DNA of 64,000 nucleotides, taken from positions 4,732,001 to 4,796,000 of the forward strand of contig NZ_CP108093.1 in the NCBI RefSeq assembly GCF_036188265.1, written 5' to 3'. The position numbers were made by a program, and so were the translations under genes. The notes below the pieces were generated by a model. It worked only from the letters and a program-made list of their open reading frames with translations. It was not told the DNA's origin and ran no database searches. How positions within the stretch are numbered: the first letter of the stretch is position 1; each line of letters starts with the position of its first letter. This stretch comes from Streptomyces sp. NBC_00247 (GTDB lineage: Bacteria; Actinomycetota; Actinomycetes; Streptomycetales; Streptomycetaceae). Shown one piece after another: positions 41,878-50,984 of this stretch.

Positions 41878-44454
41878 TTACGCGGTCGCGGCGGCGGCGT
41901 CCGCCGCCTGGGCGCGCAGCGCGCGCTCGACGCCCGCGCGGGACTCCGACATCAGCCGGCGCAGCGCGGCGTTCGGCTCGGCGGAGGCGAGCCAGGCGTC
42001 CGTGGCGTCCAGCGTCTCCTGGGAGACCTGGATCGCCGGGTAGAGGCCGATCGCGACCTGCTGGGCCATCTCGTGGCTGCGGGTCTCCCAGACGTCCTTG
42101 ACCGCGGCGAAGTACTTCTCCGCGTACGGCGCGAGCAGCTCGCGCTGCTCGGTCTGGACGAAGCCGCCGATGACCGCCTCCTGGACGGCGTTCGGCAGCT
42201 TGTCGGACTCCACGACCAGCGCCCAGGCCTCCGCCTTGGCCTCCTCGGAGGGACGCGCGGCGCGGGCCTCGGCCGCGTGCCGTTCGCCCGCCGCGGTCCG
42301 GTCGCGCTCGTACTCGGCGGCGATCTCCTCCTCGTCCAGCAGACCGGTCGCGGCGAGCCGCTGCACGAACACCCAGCGCAGCTCGGTGTCGACGGCCAGT
42401 CCCTCGACCGCCTTGGTGCCGTCCAGCAGCCCCTGAAGCAGGTCCAGCTGCTGCGGGGTACGGGCGGTCGCCGCGAAGGCGCGGGCCCAGGCCAGCTGGT
42501 GGTCGCTGCCGGCCTCGGCCGCGTTCAGGTGCGCCAGGGTGGCGTCCGTCCAGCGGGTCAGCAGCGCCTCACGGGACTCCGGCGCCGCGTACTGGTCGAG
42601 CGCCAGCTTCAGCTGACGGTGCAGCGACTGCACCACGCCGATGTCCGACTCCTTGCCGATACCGGCCAGCACCAGCTCCAGGTAGTCGCGGGTCGCCAGC
42701 TCGCCGTCGCGGGTCATGTCCCAGGCCGAGGCCCAGCACAGCGCGCGCGGCAGCGACTCGGCGAAGTCGCCCAGGTGCTCGGTGACGAACCGCAGCGACT
42801 CCTCGTCGAGCCGGACCTTCGCGTAGCTGAGGTCGTCGTCGTTGAGCAGGACGACGGCCGGACGCTTCGTGCCCTCGGGCAGCTCCACCTCGGTGCGCTC
42901 GCCGTCCACGTCCAGCTCGATCCGCTCGCCGCGGACCAGCTTGCCGTCGGCGCCGAGGTCGTAGAAGCCGATCGCGATGCGGTGCGGGCGCAGCGTCGGC
43001 TCGCCCTTGGCGCCGGCCGGGAGCGCCGGGGCCTCCTGGAGCACGGCGAACGAGGTGATACGGCCCTCGGCGTCCGTCTCCAGCGACGGGCGCAGGATGT
43101 TGATACCGGCGGTTTCCAGCCAGGACTTCGACCAGGTCTTCAGATCGCGGCCGGAGGTCTCCTCCAGCGCGCCCAGCAGGTCGGTGAGCCGGGTGTTGCC
43201 GAAGGCGTGCGCCTTGAAGTACGCCTGCACGCCCGCGAAGAACTCGTCCCGGCCGACGTACGCCACGAGCTGCTTGAGGACCGAGGCGCCCTTGGCGTAC
43301 GTGATCCCGTCGAAGTTGACGAGGACGTCGTCCAGGTCGTTGATGTCCGCCATGATCGGGTGGGTGGACGGCAGCTGGTCCTGCCGGTACGCCCAGGTCT
43401 TCATGGAGTTGGCGAACGTGGTCCACGACTGCGGCCACCGGGAGCCCTCGGCGTCCGCGAGGCAGGCGATCGAGGTGTAGGTGGCGAACGACTCGTTCAG
43501 CCAGAGGTCGTTCCACCACTCCATGGTGACCAGGTCGCCGAACCACATGTGGGCCAGCTCGTGGAGGATGGTCTCCGCCCGGCCCTCGTACGCGGCGTCG
43601 GTGACCTTGGAGCGGAAGACGTACTGGTCGCGGATGGTGACCGCGCCCGCGTTCTCCATGGCGCCCGCGTTGAACTCCGGCACGAAGAGCTGGTCGTACT
43701 TGGCGAACGGGTACGCGTAGTCGAACTGCTCCTGGAACCAGTCGAAGCCCAGCCGGGTGACCTCGAAGATGTGGTCCGCGTCGAGGTGTTCGGCGAGCGA
43801 GGGCCGGCAGTAGATACCGAGCGGCACGGCCTGGCCGTCGCGCTCGTAACTGCTGTGCACCGAGTGGTACGGGCCGGCGATCAGCGCCGTGATGTACGTC
43901 GAGATGTGCGGCGTCGGCGCGAACGTCCAGACGTCGTCCACCGGCTCGGGCGTCGGGGAGTTCGAGATCACGGTCCAGCCCGCGGGGGCCTTGACCGTGA
44001 AGGCGAAGGTGGCCTTCAGGTCGGGCTGCTCGAAGCTGGCGAACACCCGTCGCGCGTCCGGCACCTCGAACTGGGTGTAGAGGTACGCCTGCTCGTCGAC
44101 CGGGTCGACGAAGCGGTGCAGGCCCTCACCGGTGTTGGTGTACGCGCAGTCGGCGACGACCTTCAGCTCGTTCGCGCCCTCGCGCAGGTGCGGCAGGGCG
44201 ATCCGCGCGTCGCGGAAGACGGCGGCGACGTCCAGCGGGGCGCCGTTGAGGACGACGTCGTGCACGGCGGGGGCGACGAGGTCGATGAAGGTTTCCGCAC
44301 CGGCCTCCGCGGAGTCGAAGCGCACCGTGGTGACGGACCGGAAGGACCCGCCCTCCTGCGCTCCGGAGAGGTCGAGCTCGACCTCGTAGGCGTCCACGGT
44401 CAGCAGACGTGCCCGCTCCTGCGCCTCTTCGCGGGTCAGATTCGTGCCAGGCAC
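41878..44454 (-). CDS. pepN: Aminopeptidase N (M1 zinc metalloprotease)
   Basis: This 858-residue cytoplasmic aminopeptidase removes N-terminal residues in peptide turnover. Visible motifs: GAMEN exopeptidase signature at 264-268, zinc ligands H298-E-L-A-H302 and E321 (NESF). Chosen start is a GTG giving VPGTNLTREEAQ, with GAAGGAGA upstream; this gives the length of the characterised S. lividans PepN (857). An ATG 36 bases upstream is in frame but less well placed. It is a paralogue of the gene at 50985. It ends next to a bidirectional terminator. Confidence 0.95.
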   Translation of the reverse strand: MPGTNLTREEAQERARLLTVDAYEVELDLSGAQEGGSFRSVTTVRFDSAEAGAETFIDLVAPAVHDVVLNGAPLDVAAVFRDARIALPHLREGANELKVVADCAYTNTGEGLHRFVDPVDEQAYLYTQFEVPDARRVFASFEQPDLKATFAFTVKAPAGWTVISNSPTPEPVDDVWTFAPTPHISTYITALIAGPYHSVHSSYERDGQAVPLGIYCRPSLAEHLDADHIFEVTRLGFDWFQEQFDYAYPFAKYDQLFVPEFNAGAMENAGAVTIRDQYVFRSKVTDAAYEGRAETILHELAHMWFGDLVTMEWWNDLWLNESFATYTSIACLADAEGSRWPQSWTTFANSMKTWAYRQDQLPSTHPIMADINDLDDVLVNFDGITYAKGASVLKQLVAYVGRDEFFAGVQAYFKAHAFGNTRLTDLLGALEETSGRDLKTWSKSWLETAGINILRPSLETDAEGRITSFAVLQEAPALPAGAKGEPTLRPHRIAIGFYDLGADGKLVRGERIELDVDGERTEVELPEGTKRPAVVLLNDDDLSYAKVRLDEESLRFVTEHLGDFAESLPRALCWASAWDMTRDGELATRDYLELVLAGIGKESDIGVVQSLHRQLKLALDQYAAPESREALLTRWTDATLAHLNAAEAGSDHQLAWARAFAATARTPQQLDLLQGLLDGTKAVEGLAVDTELRWVFVQRLAATGLLDEEEIAAEYERDRTAAGERHAAEARAARPSEEAKAEAWALVVESDKLPNAVQEAVIGGFVQTEQRELLAPYAEKYFAAVKDVWETRSHEMAQQVAIGLYPAIQVSQETLDATDAWLASAEPNAALRRLMSESRAGVERALRAQAADAAAATA

Positions 44455-44556
44455 CCGGTCATCTCCTTCTATGGTGACGTTTCGGGTCATCCTTCCACGT
44501 CAGGGGGAGGCCGCGTCACGGGCTTTCGCGCGGAGCGGAGCCGGAAGAACCAAGCG

Positions 44557-44598
44557 CGAGGGGGCGGCCACCGGTGGTCACCGGTGGCCGCCCCCTCG
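44557..44598 (-). terminator. Terminator after asd
   Basis: A nearly uninterrupted 20-bp stem (CGAGGGGGCGGCCACCGGTG with its complement) with a two-base loop lies 30 bp beyond the asd stop codon on the minus strand. Confidence 0.7.
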
Positions 44599-44628
44599 GA
44601 CGGTCACTGCCTCGTGGCGCGGGGTGGA

Positions 44629-45657
44629 TCAGCCGTTGAGCTCGGCCGCCACCAGCTCGGCGATCTGCACCGCGTTCAGGGCCGCGCCCTTGCGGAGGTT
44701 GTCGTTGGAGACGAAGAGCGCGAGGCCGTGCTCGACCGTCTCGTCGACCCGGACGCGGCCCACGTAACTGGGGTCCTTGCCGGCCGCCTGGAGCGGGGTC
44801 GGGATCTCGGAGAGCTCGACGCCCTCGGCGTCCTTGAGCAGGTCCAGGGCGCGCTCGACACTGATCGGCCGGGCGAACCGGGCGTTGATCTGCAGCGAGT
44901 GGCCGGAGAAGACCGGCACGCGCACGCAGGTGCCGGAGACCTTGAGCTCCGGGATGCCGAGGATCTTGCGGGACTCGTTGCGGAGCTTCTGCTCCTCGTC
45001 CGTCTCGTACGAACCGTCGTCCACGATCGAGCCGGCCAGCGGCACCACGTTGAAGGCGATCGGGCGCTTGTAGACGCCGGGCTCCGGGAAGTCCACCGCC
45101 CCGCCGTCGTGCGTCAGCTTGTCCGCGTCGGCGACGACCTTGGACGCCTGGCCGTGCAGCTCCGAGACACCGGCGACACCGGAGCCGGAGACCGCCTGGT
45201 AGGTGGCGACGGTGAGGGTCTCCAGGCCCGCCTCCTCGTGCAGGGGGCGCAGCACGGGCATGGCGGCCATCGTGGTGCAGTTCGGGTTGGCGATGATGCC
45301 CTTGGGGCGGTCCAGCGCGGCCTTCGGGTTGACCTCGGAGACGACCAGCGGGACCTCGGGGTCCATGCGCCAGGCGGAGGAGTTGTCGATCACGACGGCG
45401 CCCTGGGAGGCGACCTTCTCGGCCAGCGCCCGGGAGGTGGCGCCGCCGGCGGAGAAGATGACGATCTGCAGGCCCGTGTAGTCGGCGGTGGAGGCGTCCT
45501 CGACGGTGACAGGGGTGCCCTGGAAGTCGATGGTGGAGCCCGCCGAGCGCGCGGAGGCGAACAGCCGCAGCTGCGTGACCGGGAACTCCCGCTCGGCCAG
45601 GATCTTGCGCAGGACTGTGCCGACCTGACCGGTGGCGCCGACGATTCCGACCTTCAC
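44629..45657 (-). CDS. asd: Aspartate-semialdehyde dehydrogenase
   Basis: The 342-residue enzyme reduces aspartyl-4-phosphate to aspartate semialdehyde with NADPH, on the path to Lys, Thr, Met and diaminopimelate. It shows the NADP Rossmann motif VGIVGATGQVG at residues 3-13, the catalytic cysteine in GIIANPNCTTMAAMPVL (about residue 128), the substrate-binding Arg in R-I-G-equivalent positions and a His near 230-250 in the dimerisation domain. GTG start with AGAGGAG upstream. Aspartokinase, often encoded next to asd, is not in this window, so this may be a stand-alone second copy. It is monocistronic with its own terminator. Confidence 0.94.
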   Translation of the reverse strand: MKVGIVGATGQVGTVLRKILAEREFPVTQLRLFASARSAGSTIDFQGTPVTVEDASTADYTGLQIVIFSAGGATSRALAEKVASQGAVVIDNSSAWRMDPEVPLVVSEVNPKAALDRPKGIIANPNCTTMAAMPVLRPLHEEAGLETLTVATYQAVSGSGVAGVSELHGQASKVVADADKLTHDGGAVDFPEPGVYKRPIAFNVVPLAGSIVDDGSYETDEEQKLRNESRKILGIPELKVSGTCVRVPVFSGHSLQINARFARPISVERALDLLKDAEGVELSEIPTPLQAAGKDPSYVGRVRVDETVEHGLALFVSNDNLRKGAALNAVQIAELVAAELNG

Positions 45658-45748
45658 GGAAGACTCCTCTGTACGTGTGTGCGGCCCTGGGGGCTGTCCC
45701 GGTCGCCCCTGGTGGGCGGGTGCGGTGCGGCCCTTTGCCGCCCCATGA

Positions 45749-45776
45749 TGCGTATGTCCCTGCCCACCTTGTCCAA
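45749..45776 (-). promoter_or_regulatory. Possible asd promoter
   Basis: On the minus strand TTGGAC and TACGCA are separated by 16 bp, giving a leader of about 85 bases to the GTG start. The remainder of 45658-46046 holds only the hairpin at 45968 and no supported gene. Confidence 0.3.
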
Positions 45777-45967
45777 TCCATTGTCCGGCCTGCGGACGGG
45801 CGCGGCCCCGGCCGCAGGTTCTGCGCTCGCGCGGGCCCGGGGAGCGAACATCTTCGGCGGGGGCCGCAGGGGCGTGCCGCACGCGGGTGGACGCCCCGAC
45901 GCCCCGACGCGCGGACGCGGACCCTCGGCCGGCGCACGGTGCGGCGCACGTACTGAGGGGCGGACGC

Positions 45968-46007
45968 ACCGCGGGGCGGGCGCCCGTGAGAGCGCCCGCC
46001 CCGCGGT
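45968..46007 (-). terminator. Terminator of the subtilase gene
   Basis: A perfect 16-bp stem (ACCGCGGGGCGGGCGC with its complement) encloses an eight-base loop, 39 bp after the protease stop codon on the minus strand. Confidence 0.75.
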
Positions 46008-46046
46008 TTCGTCCGGCCGGTCGCGGGGACCGGCCGGACGGAGGTG

Positions 46047-49000
46047 CTACTCGGTGACCTTCTCGATCACCACACTGCCGGTGCCCGCGGCGGTGCCGTG
46101 GGCGTTCACGAGGTGGACCTCACCGAAGAACTGCCGCCCCTCGGGGGCCGCACCGGCGACGATCACCTGCGCGCCGACCTGGGCGGACGCGCCGGCCGCC
46201 AGGTTCACCGGCGTCGTCTCGTCCACCTTGATCGTGCCGAGCGCCGCGGAGTAGAACACGTCGCGGTAGTCGTACGCGGTGGTGCCGGACGGAACGTCGT
46301 ACCCGTCCACCACGACCGTGTAGGTACCGGCGGCCGGCGAGGCGATGCTCACCGACTCCTCGGAACCCGCGGTGGTGGAGGCGCCCACCTGGGTGGCCCC
46401 GAGGTAGACGTACAGGTCGATGTCGGCGTTGGCGTCCGTGGTGGAGCCGATGGCGACGTCGAGCTTCTCGGCGCCCGCCGGGACGGTCACCTCGAACTGC
46501 TGCGCCTGCCCCGTCGAGATCGACGGGCGCTCGACCGCTGCCGAACCGAGCGAGCCGCCCTTGAGGTGGCCGGTCAGTGCGGCGGCCTCGTTGGTGACGG
46601 TCCAGTCCACCGCGGCGGGGGTGCCGATCTTCGCTTCGGCGATGGTCTGCACCGCCGGGTCGAAGGTGGCGCCGAGCAGTGAGACGTCGAGCTTGAACGG
46701 GTTGTCCAGGAGCGGCGACGTACGCCGGGCCTCGATCTCGATCTCCCAGACGCCGGGCTGCGGGTCCTTGTAGGACCGTGCGTCCGGACGGCAGGTGTTG
46801 GTCGGGCTCTCGTAGTTCGGGTAGCAGTAGATCGTCGAGCTGTCCTCGACCGCGACCCCGTACGGGTGGATCGAGATGAACCGCGTCTGGCTGCCCGCGC
46901 GCAGGGCGCCGAGCGCGACCTCCAGCGTCTTGGCGCCCTCCGGCACGTTCAGGAAGTACGACGTGGTGCCGTTGCGCTGCACCGAGCCGGACGCCGTGAA
47001 CGCGTTCGTGGGGGCCTTGATGTCGGTGGCGACGACGACGGTGGTCAGGATCTGCTGGTCCACGCCCACGGTCTTGGTGTCGTCCACCACGAGGATGGCA
47101 CTGTGCACGCCGACCGAGCGCGGCTGCGCCTGGACCTTCACGGTCACCGGCGTGCCGAGCGGCAGCTTGACGGTGCTCGGGCCGACCAGCTTGAAGGTGC
47201 CGTCGCCGTTCTTCCACGACAGCTTGTGCGGGAGGTCGCGGTCCGCGCCGGTCGTACGGGTGATGACCACGTCGTACGTCTTCTTCTGGCCGGTCTTCAG
47301 GCCGCCCTCACGGTCGTACAGGCCGGTGCCGAAGCCCGGGTCCTTGAGCGCGAAGTCGATCGAGGTGTCGACCGGGGCCCTGACCGCGTACTCGTTGGCC
47401 GTGGCGCCCTTCTTGATGAGCTTCCACGCGTCCAGGATGTTGATCAGACCGGAACCCTGGGCGTGCGCGGTGACGTCCTTGATCTGGGTCGCGGAGCTGG
47501 TCAGCGCGGTGCGCAGGTCGGCCGGGGCCAGGTCGATGCCCTTCTGCTTCGCGGCGGAGAGCAGCAGCGCGGTGGCGCCGGCGGCCTGCGGAGAGGCCAT
47601 CGAGGTGCCCTGGAGCATCGAGTAGCCGGCCGGGAGGGCGTAGCCCGCCTCCTTGACCGGTACGCCGGGCAGCCACGTCGGGGTGGTGTTGATGGCCGCG
47701 CCGGGGGCGGTGATGATCGGCGCGAAGCCGCCGTCCTCACGCGGACCGCGCGAGGAGAAGGGCAGCATGTCGTACTTCTTGGTCACGAGGGAGCCGTAGT
47801 TGGCCGCCCACGTCTCCTTGGAGATCGACGCGCCCACCGAGACCACGTGGTCGGCGAGACCGGGGTCACCGATGGTGTTGACTCCGGGGCCGTCGTTGCC
47901 GGCCGAGATGACCAGCTGGACGCCGTAGATGTCGATGAGCTGCTTGTACAGCTCGGCACGGGCGTTGTTGCCGTCGTTGAGCGGCGGCAGGCCGCCGATC
48001 GACATGTTGACGACGTCGACACCGCGGTTCACGACGAGATCGATCATGCCCTCGGTGAGCGCGATGTTGGTGCAGCCGCCGGTCCAGGTGCAGGCGCGCG
48101 AGGAGACGATCTTCGCGCCGGGGGCCGCGCCGTTCATCGCGCCGCCGAACAGGCCGTTGGCCGCGGTGATGCCCGCGACGTGCGTGCCGTGCTCGCCCTC
48201 GATGACGCCGATGCTGACGTAGTCCGAGGTGGCGCCCGCCGCGTTGTAGACGACGTTCTTGCGCGTCTCCACGACGAACGGGATGCGCTCGGCGACGTCG
48301 GTGCGCGGGTCGTCCGTGCCGAAGTACGAGACCTGGTGCTTCTCCTTGTACGGCAGGAGGACCGTGTCGTCGGAGAAGTCGGCGTTGTTGTTCAGGTCCA
48401 CCCGGGTCGTGCCGGTGACCGGGTCGTACAGCACGCCCCAGGTGTCGGTGTTGTCACCGTCACGGTTGAGGTCGCCCTGCATCTCGCCGCCGTTGGTGGC
48501 GGACTCCCGGAACAGGCTGAACTTGTACGAGCCGGCGGGCGCCTTGTAGGTGACGCCCCCGAGCGCGAAGGAGGGGCCGGAGACCGCCTGCGTCATCCGC
48601 AGCCAGGTGCCGTCCGCGTCGCTGACCGGGTCGGTCGCGGTGACCCAGTCGACGATCTTGCGCTCGCCGGTGCTGGTCTTCTGGAGCGCCGGGTGGGCGA
48701 GGTCCACACCGGAGTCCAGGATGCCGATGGTGACGCCCCGGCCGTCCGCCTTCGGGTGCTGCTTCACGAAGTCGACCGCACCCGTCTCGAAGGACGGGTT
48801 GTACGGGTTCTTCGCGGGCGTCTTCTTCGAGGGCGCCGCGTACGTGGTGGACGTCGTGGCCGTCTTCGCGCCGGCGGCACGGTCGGCCGACGGCGTCGGG
48901 TCGTCCAGCTCGATCTCCTGCCGGAGGTCGATGCCGAGCACGGACGACAGCTTCGAGGCCGACGCGATGGTGGCCTTCGCCGTCCTCGTCGGGACGGTCG

Positions 49001-49346
49001 CCCGGACGTAGCCGAGCTTGTCGTACGTGATGCCGGGCACGGACCCGCTGACCGCGTCGAGCTGGCTCTTGACCTGCTCGGTGGAGCCGGGCTTCGTGGC
49101 GACCATCAGCGTGACGGACTTCTCGCCCTTGGCCTCGGCCCGCGCCAGGACTTCGGCGTCGGACTTGCCGAGCTTGTCGCCCGCGTCGCTCGCGGCGGCG
49201 GGCTTGACGGTGGTCGCGGTCGGGTCGTCCGCGGCGAAGACCGGAGCGGTGGCGGTGGCGGCGAGCGCTGCCACCAGACCCGCCGCGGCGGCCACCCGGG
49301 CCACGCGTCCGGCCGCCGGTATGGAACCGGGGGAATCCTTGGTCAT
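46047..49346 (-). CDS. Secreted S8 subtilisin-like protease with long D-H insertion (tripeptidyl-peptidase II-like)
   Basis: The 1099-residue protein has a signal peptide (about 10-40, ending VFAADD), an I9-like pro-region with LMVATKPG, and a subtilase domain with D211 (GILDSGVD), H386 (EGEHGTHVAG) and S582 (GTSMASP); oxyanion Asn is in ISAGNDGPG. About 175 residues separate Asp and His, far more than in subtilisin but as in tripeptidyl-peptidase II-type enzymes. A roughly 450-residue beta-rich C terminus follows, with PPC-like folds ending DYRDVFYSAALG and a final Ig-like stretch. Start taken at the second ATG (AGGG six bases upstream); an ATG six bases earlier is possible. Likely extracellular peptide degradation. 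Confidence 0.9.
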   Translation of the reverse strand: MTKDSPGSIPAAGRVARVAAAAGLVAALAATATAPVFAADDPTATTVKPAAASDAGDKLGKSDAEVLARAEAKGEKSVTLMVATKPGSTEQVKSQLDAVSGSVPGITYDKLGYVRATVPTRTAKATIASASKLSSVLGIDLRQEIELDDPTPSADRAAGAKTATTSTTYAAPSKKTPAKNPYNPSFETGAVDFVKQHPKADGRGVTIGILDSGVDLAHPALQKTSTGERKIVDWVTATDPVSDADGTWLRMTQAVSGPSFALGGVTYKAPAGSYKFSLFRESATNGGEMQGDLNRDGDNTDTWGVLYDPVTGTTRVDLNNNADFSDDTVLLPYKEKHQVSYFGTDDPRTDVAERIPFVVETRKNVVYNAAGATSDYVSIGVIEGEHGTHVAGITAANGLFGGAMNGAAPGAKIVSSRACTWTGGCTNIALTEGMIDLVVNRGVDVVNMSIGGLPPLNDGNNARAELYKQLIDIYGVQLVISAGNDGPGVNTIGDPGLADHVVSVGASISKETWAANYGSLVTKKYDMLPFSSRGPREDGGFAPIITAPGAAINTTPTWLPGVPVKEAGYALPAGYSMLQGTSMASPQAAGATALLLSAAKQKGIDLAPADLRTALTSSATQIKDVTAHAQGSGLINILDAWKLIKKGATANEYAVRAPVDTSIDFALKDPGFGTGLYDREGGLKTGQKKTYDVVITRTTGADRDLPHKLSWKNGDGTFKLVGPSTVKLPLGTPVTVKVQAQPRSVGVHSAILVVDDTKTVGVDQQILTTVVVATDIKAPTNAFTASGSVQRNGTTSYFLNVPEGAKTLEVALGALRAGSQTRFISIHPYGVAVEDSSTIYCYPNYESPTNTCRPDARSYKDPQPGVWEIEIEARRTSPLLDNPFKLDVSLLGATFDPAVQTIAEAKIGTPAAVDWTVTNEAAALTGHLKGGSLGSAAVERPSISTGQAQQFEVTVPAGAEKLDVAIGSTTDANADIDLYVYLGATQVGASTTAGSEESVSIASPAAGTYTVVVDGYDVPSGTTAYDYRDVFYSAALGTIKVDETTPVNLAAGASAQVGAQVIVAGAAPEGRQFFGEVHLVNAHGTAAGTGSVVIEKVTE

Positions 49347-49567
49347 CAGCATCCCTGATTATTCGGAAGAAAGAGTCCGGAATTCGGTACCGGATGACCG
49401 CTCACCCTTTCGTATCTGACAGGGTTTTGTGGAGAGTTGACTGAGGCGTGTAGACGACATGGCGTAGATCCGCCACCGTTGCCCCTGCGTCACCGGGGAG
49501 AAAAGGTGTCAGACCGTGCCTTCGTCACCGGCGGAACGGGCCGTTCGTCCGGAGCCCGCCGCTCCGC

Positions 49568-50677
49568 TCAGCGCGGCAAGGCCTCCACGTACGCCGCGGG
49601 TCGCCTGTCCCGCGCCGCGCACAGCGCCGTCCGCACCGCGCCCGCCTGCCGCTCCGCCGCCTCGCGCAGTGCCTCCGCCGAGAGCCGCACCACCGTGACC
49701 CCGAGCCGCTCCAGCTGCTCCCGCCGCACCGCGTGCGCGGCCGGGCCCGGCTCGGGTTCCGCCCGGCCCCCCGAGCCGCGCGGCGCCGGCCAGGACGCGG
49801 CGGCGCACCGGGGCGCCCGCGCGGTGTCCAGCTCCACCGCCACCGCCTCCTCGGGCCAGTAGGCGTCCACGCTGCCCAGGTGCGGTCCGCCGGGCAGCCG
49901 CAGATCCACGTTCCACACCGGCTCGGGAAGCCCGTGCACCCGCACCAGGGTGTACAGCCGCTCCTCGGCGAGGCTCCGGCCCTCCGCGAGCAGCAACTCG
50001 ACCGCACGGGCCACCGCGGGCCGGCCCAGCAGCTTCGCCGCGCTCAATTCGGCCACGAGGGCGGCGGGTTCGCAGTGCCCGTCGCGGGCCGCCTCGGCCA
50101 GCAGCAGGCGCACCGCGGCCGGGTCGTCGAGCCCGGCCACCACGTCGGCGACGGCCCGCTCCGCAGGCACCACCGGGAACCCGTCGACCACCGACGACTC
50201 TGGCGGAAGGAGGGCCACGCGCACCACCCGGACGAAGCCCGCCGTCCGCAGCCGCCGGGTGCGCGGCACGAGCACGTCGACGTGGGTGAGCGCGGGTACG
50301 GGCGGCGCGGCGGCGAAGCCGTGCAACGCCAGCGCCGCCACCCCGGTGACGGCCGCCCCCTCGGTCCCGGCGGCGGTTCCCGTACGGTCCGTGCCGGCCC
50401 CTTCGCGACCGCTCCGCGAGCCTCGGCGACCAGCGGCCGGCCGCCCCGCGTAGAGCAGCGCCGCCCGCAGCCGCTCGCGCCCGCCGACCGGTCCCGTGTC
50501 CAGCAGGTAGACGCCCGGCAGCAGCTGTTGCCAGGGGCCCCGGGGCGTGCAGCGCCCGGAGACCTGCGCGGCGGTCAGGCCCTCCTCCCGCAGTTGCGCG
50601 CCGGTGACGACCCGCGGCTCGGCCCCGGGTGTGCGGGGGAGGACGCGGGGGGAGGACAGGGAGGTGTCGTGGTTCAT
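49568..50677 (-). CDS. Orphan AbiEi/DUF559-like protein
   Basis: The 369-residue soluble protein begins with a region resembling the AbiEi antitoxin-like winged helix (VVTGAQLREEGLTAAQVSGR, then a GVYLLDTGP strand). A middle domain (VTGVAALALHGF, VDVLVPRTRRLR) follows. The C-terminal part resembles the DUF559/Vsr-like nuclease fold (WNVDLRLPGGPHLGSVDAYWPEEAVAVELDT). This architecture is common in actinobacteria and is usually annotated as a type IV antitoxin-domain protein. No AbiEii nucleotidyltransferase toxin lies next to it, so a toxin-antitoxin role is not supported. The ribosome-binding site is weak. It stands alone between the subtilase and pepN2. Confidence 0.75.
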   Translation of the reverse strand: MNHDTSLSSPRVLPRTPGAEPRVVTGAQLREEGLTAAQVSGRCTPRGPWQQLLPGVYLLDTGPVGGRERLRAALLYAGRPAAGRRGSRSGREGAGTDRTGTAAGTEGAAVTGVAALALHGFAAAPPVPALTHVDVLVPRTRRLRTAGFVRVVRVALLPPESSVVDGFPVVPAERAVADVVAGLDDPAAVRLLLAEAARDGHCEPAALVAELSAAKLLGRPAVARAVELLLAEGRSLAEERLYTLVRVHGLPEPVWNVDLRLPGGPHLGSVDAYWPEEAVAVELDTARAPRCAAASWPAPRGSGGRAEPEPGPAAHAVRREQLERLGVTVVRLSAEALREAAERQAGAVRTALCAARDRRPAAYVEALPR

Positions 50678-50877
50678 GCAGAGGCACTTTCCGTCGCCGG
50701 ACCGGCCGCTAACCCCTGTTACAGGCCCGTCGACATACCAGGACAGCACGGGCCCCCTGCGTGCGGACCGGTGATCGAAAAGGCCCGCCGTGCGGAAGTT
50801 GCGCGGGCGGTCGCGGCAGGCCGGGGTGGTCCTGTGCAGCCCGCACGCTCCACCCCGCACGCGCCCCGCACACGACC

Positions 50878-50919
50878 GTGCGGGCCGCCCCCCCTCGGAC
50901 GAAGGGGGGCGGCCCGCAC
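50878..50919 (-). terminator. Terminator of the second pepN gene
   Basis: A perfect 16-bp stem (GTGCGGGCCGCCCCCC with its complement) has a loop of about ten bases, 66 bp beyond the stop of the second pepN on the minus strand. The rest of 50678-50984 shows no gene. Confidence 0.75.
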
Positions 50920-50984
50920 GGGGGAGCGGCCGGGGTCAGCGTCTGCCGGGTGGATCGAGCCCAGCATGACCCGGACGAGAGGCC

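Noticed and set aside
41782..46254. Open frame of 1490 codons on the plus strand opposite pepN and asd
   Set aside because: It is antisense to two genes with complete catalytic motifs. Long open antisense frames are expected at this G+C content, and the product is Arg/Gly/Val/Leu low-complexity without domains.
49568..50677. Toxin-antitoxin (AbiE) system
   Set aside because: Only an AbiEi-like N-terminal region is present; no adjacent AbiEii nucleotidyltransferase is found on either side.
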